NCBI RefSeq assembly: GCF_002379095.1
Contig: NZ_NBZV01000006.1
Location: 41,001-105,000, forward strand
DNA: 64,000 nt
DNA from: Polaromonas sp. AER18D-145
GTDB lineage: Bacteria; Pseudomonadota; Gammaproteobacteria; Burkholderiales; Burkholderiaceae_C
Direction of reading: 5' to 3'
Positions 48,008-55,542 of the stretch are shown here, in pieces; the stretch's first letter is position 1, and the number at the start of each line of letters is the position of its first letter. Position numbers and translations under genes: made by a program. The notes beneath the pieces were generated by a model. It was not told the DNA's origin and searched no databases. It saw only the letters and a program-made list of their open reading frames with translations.

Positions 48008-48670
48008 GTAGGTGATCCAGTCCGCGTGTTCCAGTGCATCCAGGTGCGGCAGCGTGTTGTAGGTCACGAGCATGTGGCGTTTCGGCGTGAAGGCAAACTC
48101 GGTCACCGAGCAGTTGCGTATGCGCAGGTTCAGGTCGATGGTGGCCTCGGGGCTGGTGCCCAGCACATGGCCCACGGCGGTGGCAATCGGGCCGCCGCTG
48201 GACACCAGCAACACGTTGCCGGTGTAGCTGGTCTTGACGTGGTCCAGCACCTCGGTGATGCCCGCCACGAAATCGGTGTAGCTGGGCATGCCGCGCGGGC
48301 TGACCACGCCGGCCATCCATTGCGCCAGGCCGTCCTTGAGCAGGCGGAAGTGGCTGCGGTACATCTCGGGCGAGGTCGGCTTGTCGAGTTTGGCCGGATG
48401 GATGGCCGCGATCACCGCTTCGGCGTCATATTCATTGAGCCCGGTCTGCCGCAAGGCATCGAGCGCCATGCCCATGCCCTCGCAGATGCCGGCAAAGGTC
48501 TGGATCTGGCGGTTCAGGGTGCCGGTCAGCGCCGCGTCGAAGGTCACGCCCTTGTATTTGAAGTACTCCCCCAGGCGCACGCTCTGCCGGTGCCCCATGC
48601 TGCTCAGCACATCGTAATTTTCAGCGCCAAACGAGGCCTGGCCGTGGCGCACAAGGTAAAGGGTTCCCAT
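48002..48670 (-). CDS. Histidine phosphatase family protein
   Basis: A 222-residue phosphoglycerate-mutase-like phosphatase with the catalytic LVRHGQASFG (His about residue 9) at the very start and the second histidine region replaced by VLLVSSGGPIATAVG, where HG is usually found (SSGG here). That change could reduce or alter phosphatase activity. The start at 48670 places the RHG motif at the usual position. Substrate unknown. Confidence 0.85.
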   Translation of the reverse strand: MGTLYLVRHGQASFGAENYDVLSSMGHRQSVRLGEYFKYKGVTFDAALTGTLNRQIQTFAGICEGMGMALDALRQTGLNEYDAEAVIAAIHPAKLDKPTSPEMYRSHFRLLKDGLAQWMAGVVSPRGMPSYTDFVAGITEVLDHVKTSYTGNVLLVSSGGPIATAVGHVLGTSPEATIDLNLRIRNCSVTEFAFTPKRHMLVTYNTLPHLDALEHADWITYS

Positions 48671-48766
48671 GGGCAAATTGTGGCGCGCTGCGCTCTTGCT
48701 TTTAGTCACGCGCGTGACTGAAGGTTCGAGTTCAGAGGTTTTGGGCAGCAAACGTGCGGCAACACT

Positions 48767-48861
48767 TCAAGCAGGGGCCGCGGATCTGGCTTTGCCAGTC
48801 CGCAGGCGCAGCGCCCCCTCGGGGGGCAGCGCACTACGCGAAGCGAGAAGCGTGGGGGCTC
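48767..48861 (+). repeat. GC-rich repeat (family B) at end of dehydratase gene
   Basis: CAAGCAGGGGCCGCGGATCT through GCGCCCCCTCGGGGGGCAGCGC to AAGCGTGGGGGCTC, the reverse complement of the block in priA. It supplies the last eight codons and the stop of the minus-strand dehydratase gene (ending SPHASRFA). Confidence 0.75.
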
Positions 48862-49856
48862 AATACCTTCGCGACAGTGGCGCTGTCCACGTTGCCCCCG
48901 CACAGTGTGGTGCCCACCACCTGGCCCTTGAGCTGCGCGCGCTCCTGCATGGCGGCGGCAAAACTTGCGGCCCCTGCGCCTTCGGCGATGTTGTGGGTGT
49001 CGGCATACAGGTCGCGCATGGCCTGCGCGACTTCGGCATCGCTGACTTTCACGATGTGGTCCAGGTGCGGCAACAGGATGTCGAGCGCGGCCGGGTCCGC
49101 GATGCGGCAGGCCATGCCGTCGGCCAGTTGTGTGCTGACCGGCGCTTCGACCACGCGGCCGGCGGCCAGCGAGTCGGCGTAGGTGGTGGCGTGTGCACTG
49201 ACGACGCCGACGATGCGCAGCGTTCGCCCCAGCGCCAGTTTGGCGGCAATGGCCGAACACGCGCCCGAGCCCTGGCCGATCGGCACATAGACCACATCGA
49301 GCTGCGGCACCGCCAGCATGAACTCCCACCAGTAGGTGCTCACGCCGCTGAGCAGGTCGGCATGAAAACTCGGCACCATGTGGGCCCCGCGTTCGGTCGC
49401 CAGGCGCATCGCGAACTCGCGGCTTTCCTGGAAGTCCTCCCCGTGGTCGATCAGGGTGACGCCGAGCGCGCGCATGGCGGCGTTTTTCTCCAGCGAGTTG
49501 CCGCGCGGTACCACGATGGTGCAGGCCACGCCATGCGCGCGCGCCGCCCAACCTATGCTTTGCCCGTGGTTGCCACGCGTGGCGCTGACGACTTCTGCCG
49601 GCAGGGCATGGCCCTGCTTCAAGGCTTCGAAATAAGTCAGCCCGCCGCGTATCTTGAAGGCACCGACCGGCGTGTGGTTCTCGTGTTTGATCCAGCAGTC
49701 GGTGCCCAGGCGCTGGCTCGACAGGCCCCAGCGGTATTGCGGCGTGGCCTGGAACTCGCGGTAGACCACGCGGGCCGCGGCTTCGATGGCGGGCAGGTCG
49801 GGCAGGCCGGTACCGGGACGGGTAGCGGGCGGAGCAAGCGCTTGCGTACGGTACAT
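48834..49856 (-). CDS. Threonine dehydratase-like PLP enzyme
   Basis: A 340-residue fold-type II PLP enzyme. The PLP lysine is in PVGAFKIRGG (about residue 68), the phosphate loop is GQGSGACSA near 195, and the C-terminal CGGN motif is present. It lacks the ACT regulatory domain of biosynthetic threonine deaminase, so it is a catabolic threonine/serine or hydroxyaspartate dehydratase. The last residues come from a dispersed repeat. Its start directly follows the stop of the VOC gene. Confidence 0.87.
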   Translation of the reverse strand: MYRTQALAPPATRPGTGLPDLPAIEAAARVVYREFQATPQYRWGLSSQRLGTDCWIKHENHTPVGAFKIRGGLTYFEALKQGHALPAEVVSATRGNHGQSIGWAARAHGVACTIVVPRGNSLEKNAAMRALGVTLIDHGEDFQESREFAMRLATERGAHMVPSFHADLLSGVSTYWWEFMLAVPQLDVVYVPIGQGSGACSAIAAKLALGRTLRIVGVVSAHATTYADSLAAGRVVEAPVSTQLADGMACRIADPAALDILLPHLDHIVKVSDAEVAQAMRDLYADTHNIAEGAGAASFAAAMQERAQLKGQVVGTTLCGGNVDSATVAKVLSPHASRFA

Positions 49857-50570
49857 TCAGACGCCTTTCGATTCCAGCATGACCAGGCCACGCGGTGTTT
49901 GTAAGGTGGCGATGAGGTTGGGCGCGCCCGGCGTGACCGCCACACCAGCCAGCCCGATGGCGGCATGCGCCGCCTGCAGCTTGTCGGGACGCGGGTGGCG
50001 GACCTGCAGCGCCTGCAGCGTCACGCCCGAGGGCGCCATGGCGTCCAGCGGGTGGGCGGCGCGCGCCGGGTCTTCGCCAGCCTCGCCCCACTGGATCAGG
50101 GTGGGCAGGCCGCCGTAGAACAGCCGCTGGCCGTCATCGCGCACGGTGATGCGCCACTGGAGCAGCGCCGTCGCGGTCTGGCGCGAGGCTGCCACGACGC
50201 TGCCGCGGTCCAGCCCGAGGGCGGCCAGGGCCTTGACGGCAGTCAGCACGCCCGGCACGCTGGCGACAAAATGCACCAGCTGCGGTCCTTCACGGGTCAC
50301 AAGGGCCTGCAGCGCGCGGTCGTCCATGTCGAACCAGCGGTGTGTGCCAGCCGCCCTGAGGGGCGTGACGCCGGGCTGGATCGCAATGATTTCGAAGTAG
50401 GCGCGCGGGAAGGCCGGGCCGGCCACGCTGAACAGGCGGTTGTGCGTGCCCATCAGCGGATGTTCGCCGCCGGGGCCGGGCGTGATGCCCAGTGTTTCCT
50501 CGCACCAGGCCACGCCCTGCGCCAGCGTGCCAGCCACGACGACCAGGTGATCGACCTGGGCCTGTTTCAT
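49857..50570 (-). CDS. VOC/glyoxalase-like protein
   Basis: A 237-residue protein of the glyoxalase-like family, starting VDHLVVVAGTLAQGVAWCEETLGITPGPGGEH, with RAYFEIIAIQPG. It belongs to the vicinal oxygen chelate fold; the substrate cannot be told from sequence. It is the third gene from the end of a minus-strand series of amino-acid and redox genes (aminotransferase, GST, PhzF, VOC, dehydratase). Confidence 0.8.
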   Translation of the reverse strand: MKQAQVDHLVVVAGTLAQGVAWCEETLGITPGPGGEHPLMGTHNRLFSVAGPAFPRAYFEIIAIQPGVTPLRAAGTHRWFDMDDRALQALVTREGPQLVHFVASVPGVLTAVKALAALGLDRGSVVAASRQTATALLQWRITVRDDGQRLFYGGLPTLIQWGEAGEDPARAAHPLDAMAPSGVTLQALQVRHPRPDKLQAAHAAIGLAGVAVTPGAPNLIATLQTPRGLVMLESKGV

Positions 50571-50592
50571 GGCGCGCGGCGCACAGCGTCAC

Positions 50593-51624
50593 TCACAGCG
50601 TCACCGTGCCATCGATGCAGGTGACCGATTGACCGCCGACCCAGACCTGTCCAGAGCCCGTCGAAGTGGCCTGGGCTGAACCCTGGGCATCAGGCTCGCG
50701 CGTCAGGTAGACGCGGCCGGCGCGGCCCAGGCACGTGCCTTGCGCGGCCATATAACGTTCGGGCGCATGGCCTTCGGCCATCAGCCATTGCGCCAGACTG
50801 GCGTTCAGGCTGCCGGTGACCGGGTCTTCCTCGATGCCGATGGGCGCTGCAAAACCCCGCACCTCAAAGTCTGCCGTGGCCGCTTCTGCGGGGCTGGGGT
50901 GTGTGCTGCCGGAAAAAGCGCGCGCCTCGCGGTTGGCGCGTGCTATTAAAACAGGAGCTGTCTGCGCTGAATGGGCGCCGGCTACACCCACTTTCAGGCC
51001 ATGTTTCTTGAGCGCGGCGTGATCCGGTTGCAGCTGCAGCACGGTGTCGGCGCTGTCCAGCAGCAGGCCCAGCCACACCGGTCCGTTGTCGAGCAGTTGC
51101 GCGGCCAGGATGTGTTGCGCTTTCAGGCCGAGGGCGGCAGCCACCTGCGCCAGCACCGCAGGGCTGGGCGCCGAGCGCTGGAGGGGCGGCGCGGCAAAGG
51201 CCAGCCGCCCGCCGTCCTGTCCTGAGCTTGGCCTGTCCTGAGCATGTCGAAGGGTCGAAGGGTCGCGCCGGATGTTCACCAGGCCGACCTGGCATTCCTG
51301 CACGATGAAGTCCTGGCGCTTCGGCGTGCCGCCGGCCTGCAGCCAGGCGTGGCAGCTGCCCAGCGTGGGATGGCCGGCAAAAGGCAGTTCGCCGCCCGGC
51401 GTGAAGATGCGCACGCGGTAGTCGGCCGACGGATCGGCGGGCGGCAGCACAAACGTGGTTTCCGACAGGTTGGTCCAGCGCGCAAAACGCTGCATGGCCG
51501 CGTCGTCCAGGCCGCTGCCGTCCAGCACCACGGCCAGCGGGTTGCCGAAATAGGGCTGGTCAGTGAAGACGTCGACTTGTTTGAAGAGCCTGTCCTGAGC
51601 TTGTCGAAGGAGCCTGGTTTTCAT
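50593..51624 (-). CDS. PhzF-family isomerase with repeat-derived segments
   Basis: A 343-residue protein. The fold begins FKQVDVFTDQPYFGNPLAVVLDG, then FTPGGELPFAGHPTLGS carries the family's active-site region, and a C-terminal EEDPVTGSLNASLAQWL. Two stretches are not native to the family: LLRQAQDRL at residues 5-13, just before the true start, and TLRHAQDRPSSGQDGG near residue 120. Both come from copies of a short dispersed element. Known PhzF members are isomerases/epimerases of small metabolites; the substrate is unknown here. Confidence 0.87.
   Translation of the reverse strand: MKTRLLRQAQDRLFKQVDVFTDQPYFGNPLAVVLDGSGLDDAAMQRFARWTNLSETTFVLPPADPSADYRVRIFTPGGELPFAGHPTLGSCHAWLQAGGTPKRQDFIVQECQVGLVNIRRDPSTLRHAQDRPSSGQDGGRLAFAAPPLQRSAPSPAVLAQVAAALGLKAQHILAAQLLDNGPVWLGLLLDSADTVLQLQPDHAALKKHGLKVGVAGAHSAQTAPVLIARANREARAFSGSTHPSPAEAATADFEVRGFAAPIGIEEDPVTGSLNASLAQWLMAEGHAPERYMAAQGTCLGRAGRVYLTREPDAQGSAQATSTGSGQVWVGGQSVTCIDGTVTL
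50942..50982 (+). repeat. 41-nt hairpin repeat, copy 11 (in phzF-family gene)
   Basis: Hairpin GCTATTAAAACAGGAGC, CGC at tail 7-9, GGGC six bases earlier than usual. The gene reads the opposite strand as A-P-V-L-I-A. Confidence 0.6.
51224..51258. repeat. Short repeat (family C) in phzF-family gene
   Basis: CCTGAGCTTGGCCTGTCCTG and then AGCATGTCGAAGG, with a doubled GTCGAAGG. It is related to the elements at 32412, 51586 and 52317. Confidence 0.65.
51586..51612. repeat. Short repeat (family C) at phzF start
   Basis: GCCTGTCCTGAGCTTGTCGA and AGGAGCC; it codes the LLRQAQDR residues at the N-terminus of the PhzF-family protein. Confidence 0.65.
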
Positions 51625-51664
51625 GCTGTGGGACCGGAAGGTGAGAGATGAGAGGTGGAAGTTG

Positions 51665-52285
51665 TCAGGACAGTGCCAGGTCCAGCACACCCTTGCTGGC
51701 TTGCCGGGCGCACAGGATGTCGTACCAGCGCTCAAGGTGGGGCCGGCCCTGGCGCGGCTGCGGCAGGCCGAACCAGCGGTGCACCTCGCAGGCCACGGGA
51801 ATGTCGGCCACGGTGAAACGCTCGCCGACCATGAAGCTGCGCTGCGCCAGGTGGGTGTCCAGCATCGCCATCAGCGCTTCGACCGCGGCATTGGATTCGG
51901 CAATCAGCGCGGCATCGCGCTGCTCGGGTGGCGTGCGCACCAGCTGCCAGAAGCCGGGGCGGCTCGCCGGGTTCAGCGTGGTCTGCTGCCAGTCCATCCA
52001 GCGTTCGGCGTCAAAACGCTCACGCAGGTCGGTCGGGTACATGTCGCCGGACGAATGCCGGGCGCACAGGTAACGCACGATCACGTTGGACTCCCACAGC
52101 ACAAAACTGTCGTCCTCGATCACCGGCACCAGCGAATTGGGGTTCAGTGCCATGTAGTCGGGCGTCTTGACCAGGCCAAACAGGCCGCCTGCTTCGGTGC
52201 GCTGGAGGTCCAGGCCCAACTCCTGCGCCGTCCACACCACCTTCTTGACATTGATGGAGCTCATCCGCCCCCAGATCTTGAGCAT
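51665..52285 (-). CDS. Glutathione S-transferase family protein
   Basis: A 206-residue GST. The N-terminal thioredoxin-like domain has the glutathione-binding segment NSLVPVIEDDSFVLWESNVIVRYL (about residues 49-72), and the C-terminal helical domain contains AERWMDWQQTTLNPA and RFTVADIPVACEVHRW. It conjugates or reduces with glutathione; substrate unknown. It ends 40 bases before the PhzF-family gene. Confidence 0.9.
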   Translation of the reverse strand: MLKIWGRMSSINVKKVVWTAQELGLDLQRTEAGGLFGLVKTPDYMALNPNSLVPVIEDDSFVLWESNVIVRYLCARHSSGDMYPTDLRERFDAERWMDWQQTTLNPASRPGFWQLVRTPPEQRDAALIAESNAAVEALMAMLDTHLAQRSFMVGERFTVADIPVACEVHRWFGLPQPRQGRPHLERWYDILCARQASKGVLDLALS

Positions 52286-52287
52286 GG

Positions 52288-53553
52288 TTATTTAGCCCCC
52301 ACGCTCGCCGCTGTGTCCCGTTCGTCCTGAGCCTGTCGAAGGATGGCCGTGCCGGGACGGCTCTCCCGGATCGCTGCCGCGAGCGCCGCAATGCCGGTGT
52401 TGATCTGCGCGATGCTGGCCGTCACAAACGACAGGCGCAAGGTGCGTTCGTCGGCGTTGTCGGCGTAAAAAGCGGCGCCCGGCACAAAGGCCACGTTTTT
52501 GTCGACGGCTTTGGGCAGCAGCGCCACTGCGTTCATGCCGGCCGGCAACCGCGCCCACAGGAACATGCCGCCGTCGGGCGTGTTCCAGCTGACGTCCGAT
52601 GGCATCTCGCGTTGCAGCGCGGCCAGCATGGCGTCGCGTTGCGATTTGTAGAGCGCGCGAATGGTCGGCACATGGCGGTCCAGGAAACCGTCCTTCATCA
52701 CCTCGGCCACCATGCGCTGGTTGAAGCCGGGGCTGTGCAGGTCGGCGGCCTGCTTGGCCTGCAGCAGCTTGGGGTAAAGCGCCTTGGGCGCCACCAGAAA
52801 GCCCAGCCGCAGGCCGGGGGCCAGCACCTTGGAAAACGAACCGAGGTAGAGGCAGCCGTCGGGGTTGCGCGCGCTCAGGGGCAGCGGGGGCGGCGTGTCG
52901 AACCAGAGGTCACCATAGGGGTTGTCTTCCACGATGGGCAAACCCAGTTCGGCGGCGCGGGCCGACAGCGCGGCGCGGCGTGCCTCGCTCATGGTGCGGC
53001 CGGTCGGGTTCTGGAAGTTGGGCAGCACGTACAGAAACCTGGCGCCTTTGGCCTTGCGTGCGAGGTCGTCCACATCAATGCCGTCGTCGTCGCTGGCCAC
53101 ACTCACCACCTGCGGCTCCATCGGCGTGAAGGCCTGCAGCGCGCCCAGGTAGGTCGGCGTTTCCACCAGGATGGGGCTGTCCTTGTCGATCAGGATCTTG
53201 GCCAGTAGATCGAGGCCCTGCTGCGAACCGGTGGTGATCAGCACCTGCGCCGGGTCCACCTGCCAGGGCAGCATGGCTGCCACCATCTCGCGCAGCGGGC
53301 CGTAACCTTCGCTGGCGGCGTATTGCAGGGCCGCCGGACCGTCTTCGCGCAAGACCTTGGCGCAGGCCTCGGCAAACGCGCTGACCGGAAAGGTCTTGGG
53401 CGAGGGCAGGCCGCCGGCAAAACTGATGATGCCGGGCTTTTCGGTGACCTTGAGGATCTCGCGGATCACCGAGGGGTTCATTTTTTCGGCGCGTGCGGCC
53501 AGGGTCCAGTGCATGTTGCTTCTTTCCATGGTTGTGCTCTTTTCTGTCGTCAA
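52288..53553 (-). CDS. PLP-dependent fold-type I aminotransferase
   Basis: A 421-residue aminotransferase of the 2-aminoadipate/LysN and MocR-type family: ISFAGGLPSPKTFP near residue 43, then LPNFQNPTGRTMS, VEDNPYGDLWF and the PLP lysine in LGSFSKVLAPGLRLG. The last 25 residues (ILRQAQDERDTAASVGAK) come from dispersed repeats and are outside the fold. Later Met codons (9 or 14) are possible starts. The gene overlaps the cupin gene by 4 bases, so the unit runs cupin, aminotransferase and GST. The likely substrate is an amino acid with a large side chain; not determined. Confidence 0.9.
   Translation of the reverse strand: MTTEKSTTMERSNMHWTLAARAEKMNPSVIREILKVTEKPGIISFAGGLPSPKTFPVSAFAEACAKVLREDGPAALQYAASEGYGPLREMVAAMLPWQVDPAQVLITTGSQQGLDLLAKILIDKDSPILVETPTYLGALQAFTPMEPQVVSVASDDDGIDVDDLARKAKGARFLYVLPNFQNPTGRTMSEARRAALSARAAELGLPIVEDNPYGDLWFDTPPPLPLSARNPDGCLYLGSFSKVLAPGLRLGFLVAPKALYPKLLQAKQAADLHSPGFNQRMVAEVMKDGFLDRHVPTIRALYKSQRDAMLAALQREMPSDVSWNTPDGGMFLWARLPAGMNAVALLPKAVDKNVAFVPGAAFYADNADERTLRLSFVTASIAQINTGIAALAAAIRESRPGTAILRQAQDERDTAASVGAK
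52289..52345. repeat. Repeat families B and C at end of aminotransferase gene
   Basis: Holds CCCCCACGCTCGCCGC (start of the family B block) next to TCCTGAGCCTGTCGAAGG (family C). Together they encode the C-terminal tail and precede the stop. Confidence 0.6.
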
Positions 53554-53879
53554 TCCACGATAAACAGTGTCGCACCTTTGGGTGCGCTTGATCGGTGCGC
53601 CTCAGCCCCATCGGCCACCTGGTAACTCATGCCGGGTAGCAGCACATGCCGGCTGCCGTCTTCCAGCTCGGTGTGCAGTTCACCCGCCAGGCACAGCAGG
53701 ACATGGCCCTTGCTGCACCAGTGGTCGGACACGTAACCGGGCGTGTACTCGACCATGCGCACGCGCACCTCGCCAAACTGCTGCGTGCGCCAGAAGGCCT
53801 GGCCGCTTTGTGCCGAATGCTCGCCGCGCGCCACGGCGGACCAGTCGGTCGTGCCGAAAGGGATGTGGCTCATCTTCAT
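53550..53879 (-). CDS. DHCW-motif cupin protein
   Basis: A 109-residue single-domain cupin. It has the SDHWCSKGHVLLCLAGEL segment at about residue 51, followed by LPGMSYQVADG and AHRSSA, as in small DHCW-type cupins. A sensor or binding role for a metabolite is likely but the ligand is unknown. It overlaps the EamA and aminotransferase genes by 4 bases on each side, so it belongs to a tightly packed minus-strand operon LysE-EamA-cupin-aminotransferase. Confidence 0.85.
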   Translation of the reverse strand: MKMSHIPFGTTDWSAVARGEHSAQSGQAFWRTQQFGEVRVRMVEYTPGYVSDHWCSKGHVLLCLAGELHTELEDGSRHVLLPGMSYQVADGAEAHRSSAPKGATLFIVD

Positions 53880-54793
53880 GTGGCTTCCTTCCAGGTGGCG
53901 GTATGGACGGGCATTTTCTTGCCGGCAAACACGGTGGCAATCACGGCCAGGCTGAAACCCACGGTGACCGCGTCCAGGCGCTCACCGAGCAGCGGCACCG
54001 CAAACAGCATGGACAAAAAGGGCTGGACCAGTTGCACCTGGCTGACACGCACCGTGCCGCCCAGCGCCAGGCCGCGGTACCAGGCAAAAAAGCCCAGCCA
54101 CATCGAAAACACCCCGAGGTAGGCAAAACCGGCCCAGGCGCTGATCTTGATCGCCACTTGGGGCCAGCTCAGCAGCGCCAGCGGCAGCGTCAAGGGCAGG
54201 GAGATCAGCAACGCCCAGCAGATCACATGTTCGGCCTGCATGTGTTGCGACAGCCGCGCGCCATAGCCATAGCCGACCGCCGCGCACAACATGCCGGCCA
54301 GCAGCAGCCCGTCTGCGAAGTGGATGGACAGGCCCGCGGCACTGCCCGAGCGCAGCAGTGCAAACGCCACCACCAGCGCGCTGCCGAGGGCCGCGCACAG
54401 CCAGAAACCGGCCGATGGCCGCTGGCGGTGCAGCAGGGCGCCGACCGCGGCGGTGGCCAGCGGCAACACACCGACGATCACGCTGGCATGCATGGCCTCG
54501 ACATAACGCATGGCGATGGACGTGAACAGCGGAAAGCCGAACACGACACCGCCGGCCGTGATGGCCAGCGGCAGCCAGTCCTGCCGCTGCGGCAGTGGCG
54601 CGCGTGTGGCCAGCAGGAACAGCGCCGACAGCGCGGCGGCCACCACGGCCCGGCCCAGCGCGATGAACACGCCCGACATCTGCGGCGCCTCGGGCGTGCC
54701 CACGGCCAGGCGCGTCATCGGCAGGGTCACCGCAAAAATCCCTATGCCCAGCAGGCCCAGCCACAGGCCCTTGTTGATCTGTTGCTGCGTCAT
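53876..54793 (-). CDS. EamA/DMT-family exporter
   Basis: A 305-residue integral membrane protein with ten hydrophobic helices in two EamA repeats, containing TLPMTRLAVG near residue 22 and AWAGFAYLGVFSMWLGFFAWYRGLALGG near 215. Such proteins export amino acids or metabolites. The ATG at 54793 overlaps the LysE stop (ATGA). Together with the LysE gene and the PLP enzymes it suggests export and turnover of a particular amino acid. Confidence 0.9.
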   Translation of the reverse strand: MTQQQINKGLWLGLLGIGIFAVTLPMTRLAVGTPEAPQMSGVFIALGRAVVAAALSALFLLATRAPLPQRQDWLPLAITAGGVVFGFPLFTSIAMRYVEAMHASVIVGVLPLATAAVGALLHRQRPSAGFWLCAALGSALVVAFALLRSGSAAGLSIHFADGLLLAGMLCAAVGYGYGARLSQHMQAEHVICWALLISLPLTLPLALLSWPQVAIKISAWAGFAYLGVFSMWLGFFAWYRGLALGGTVRVSQVQLVQPFLSMLFAVPLLGERLDAVTVGFSLAVIATVFAGKKMPVHTATWKEAT

Positions 54794-55410
54794 ATAAAGA
54801 GCATCCAGACCGCAGTCGCCACCAGCACCGCCGCCATGGCGCGGTTGAACCCCACCAGGCGCCGGCCGCTGCCGGCGGGCCCGGACAGCCACTCGCGCAG
54901 CAGCGAACCGGCCAGCGCGTAGACCAGGTTGCTGGCAAAGGCATAGGCCAGCATCACCGGCAGCACCACGGCAAAACGCAGGCCGGGGTCGCTGCGCCCG
55001 GCGATCCAGCCGCTGACAATCGCGAGCGCCAGCATCCAGGCCTTGATGTTGACGAACTGCAGCGCCGCGCCCTGCCAGAAGCCGACGTTCATGCGTTCGG
55101 CGTCGGCTTCGCTGAGCTGGCCCAACTGCCGGGTGCGCGCGATCTTCGAGGCCAGCCAGAGCAGGTAAACCACGCCGATGAGCTTGATCGCCAGGCCCAG
55201 CAACGGAATTGCCAGCAGCAGCGCGCCCAGGCCCAGCGCACACAGGCTCAGCAACACGCCCCAGCCGACCGGCACCGCGCAGACAAAAGGCATGGCGCGG
55301 CGCAGGCCGTGGTTGGCCGCCAGGGCGGTGGACAGGGTGGTGTTGGGGCCGGGAGAGAAACTCATCGCCGTCGCCAGCACCAGCAGGGCTGTAAATTCTT
55401 GCCAATTCAT
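54790..55410 (-). CDS. LysE-family amino acid exporter
   Basis: A 206-residue membrane protein with six helices. The N-terminal signature FSPGPNTTLSTALAANHGLRRAMPFVCAVPVG (residues 19-50) is typical of LysE/RhtB exporters. It is divergent from the MocR regulator with a 132-bp control region between, so the regulator likely controls it. It is the first gene of the minus-strand export/aminotransferase operon. Confidence 0.92.
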   Translation of the reverse strand: MNWQEFTALLVLATAMSFSPGPNTTLSTALAANHGLRRAMPFVCAVPVGWGVLLSLCALGLGALLLAIPLLGLAIKLIGVVYLLWLASKIARTRQLGQLSEADAERMNVGFWQGAALQFVNIKAWMLALAIVSGWIAGRSDPGLRFAVVLPVMLAYAFASNLVYALAGSLLREWLSGPAGSGRRLVGFNRAMAAVLVATAVWMLFI

Positions 55411-55432
55411 GACTCAGACTTTATAGTTCAAG

Positions 55433-55492
55433 CCAGCACACTACCAATACAGTTAGAGTGACAAATTTTCAAACTGTGCTGGTCAAATTGTC
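55433..55492. promoter_or_regulatory. Inverted repeats in divergent LysE/MocR promoter region
   Basis: CCAGCACA (55433-55440) and TGTGCTGG (55475-55482) are perfectly complementary, and TGACAA (55459) is repeated in inverted form as TTGTCA (55487-55492). Spacing suits a dimeric GntR/MocR-type regulator binding between its own gene and its target. Confidence 0.5.
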
Positions 55493-55542
55493 AGTACACA
55501 GGCCGCGGGTGTTGCGTTGCACCGGGGCCGCCGGGGTCCGCC

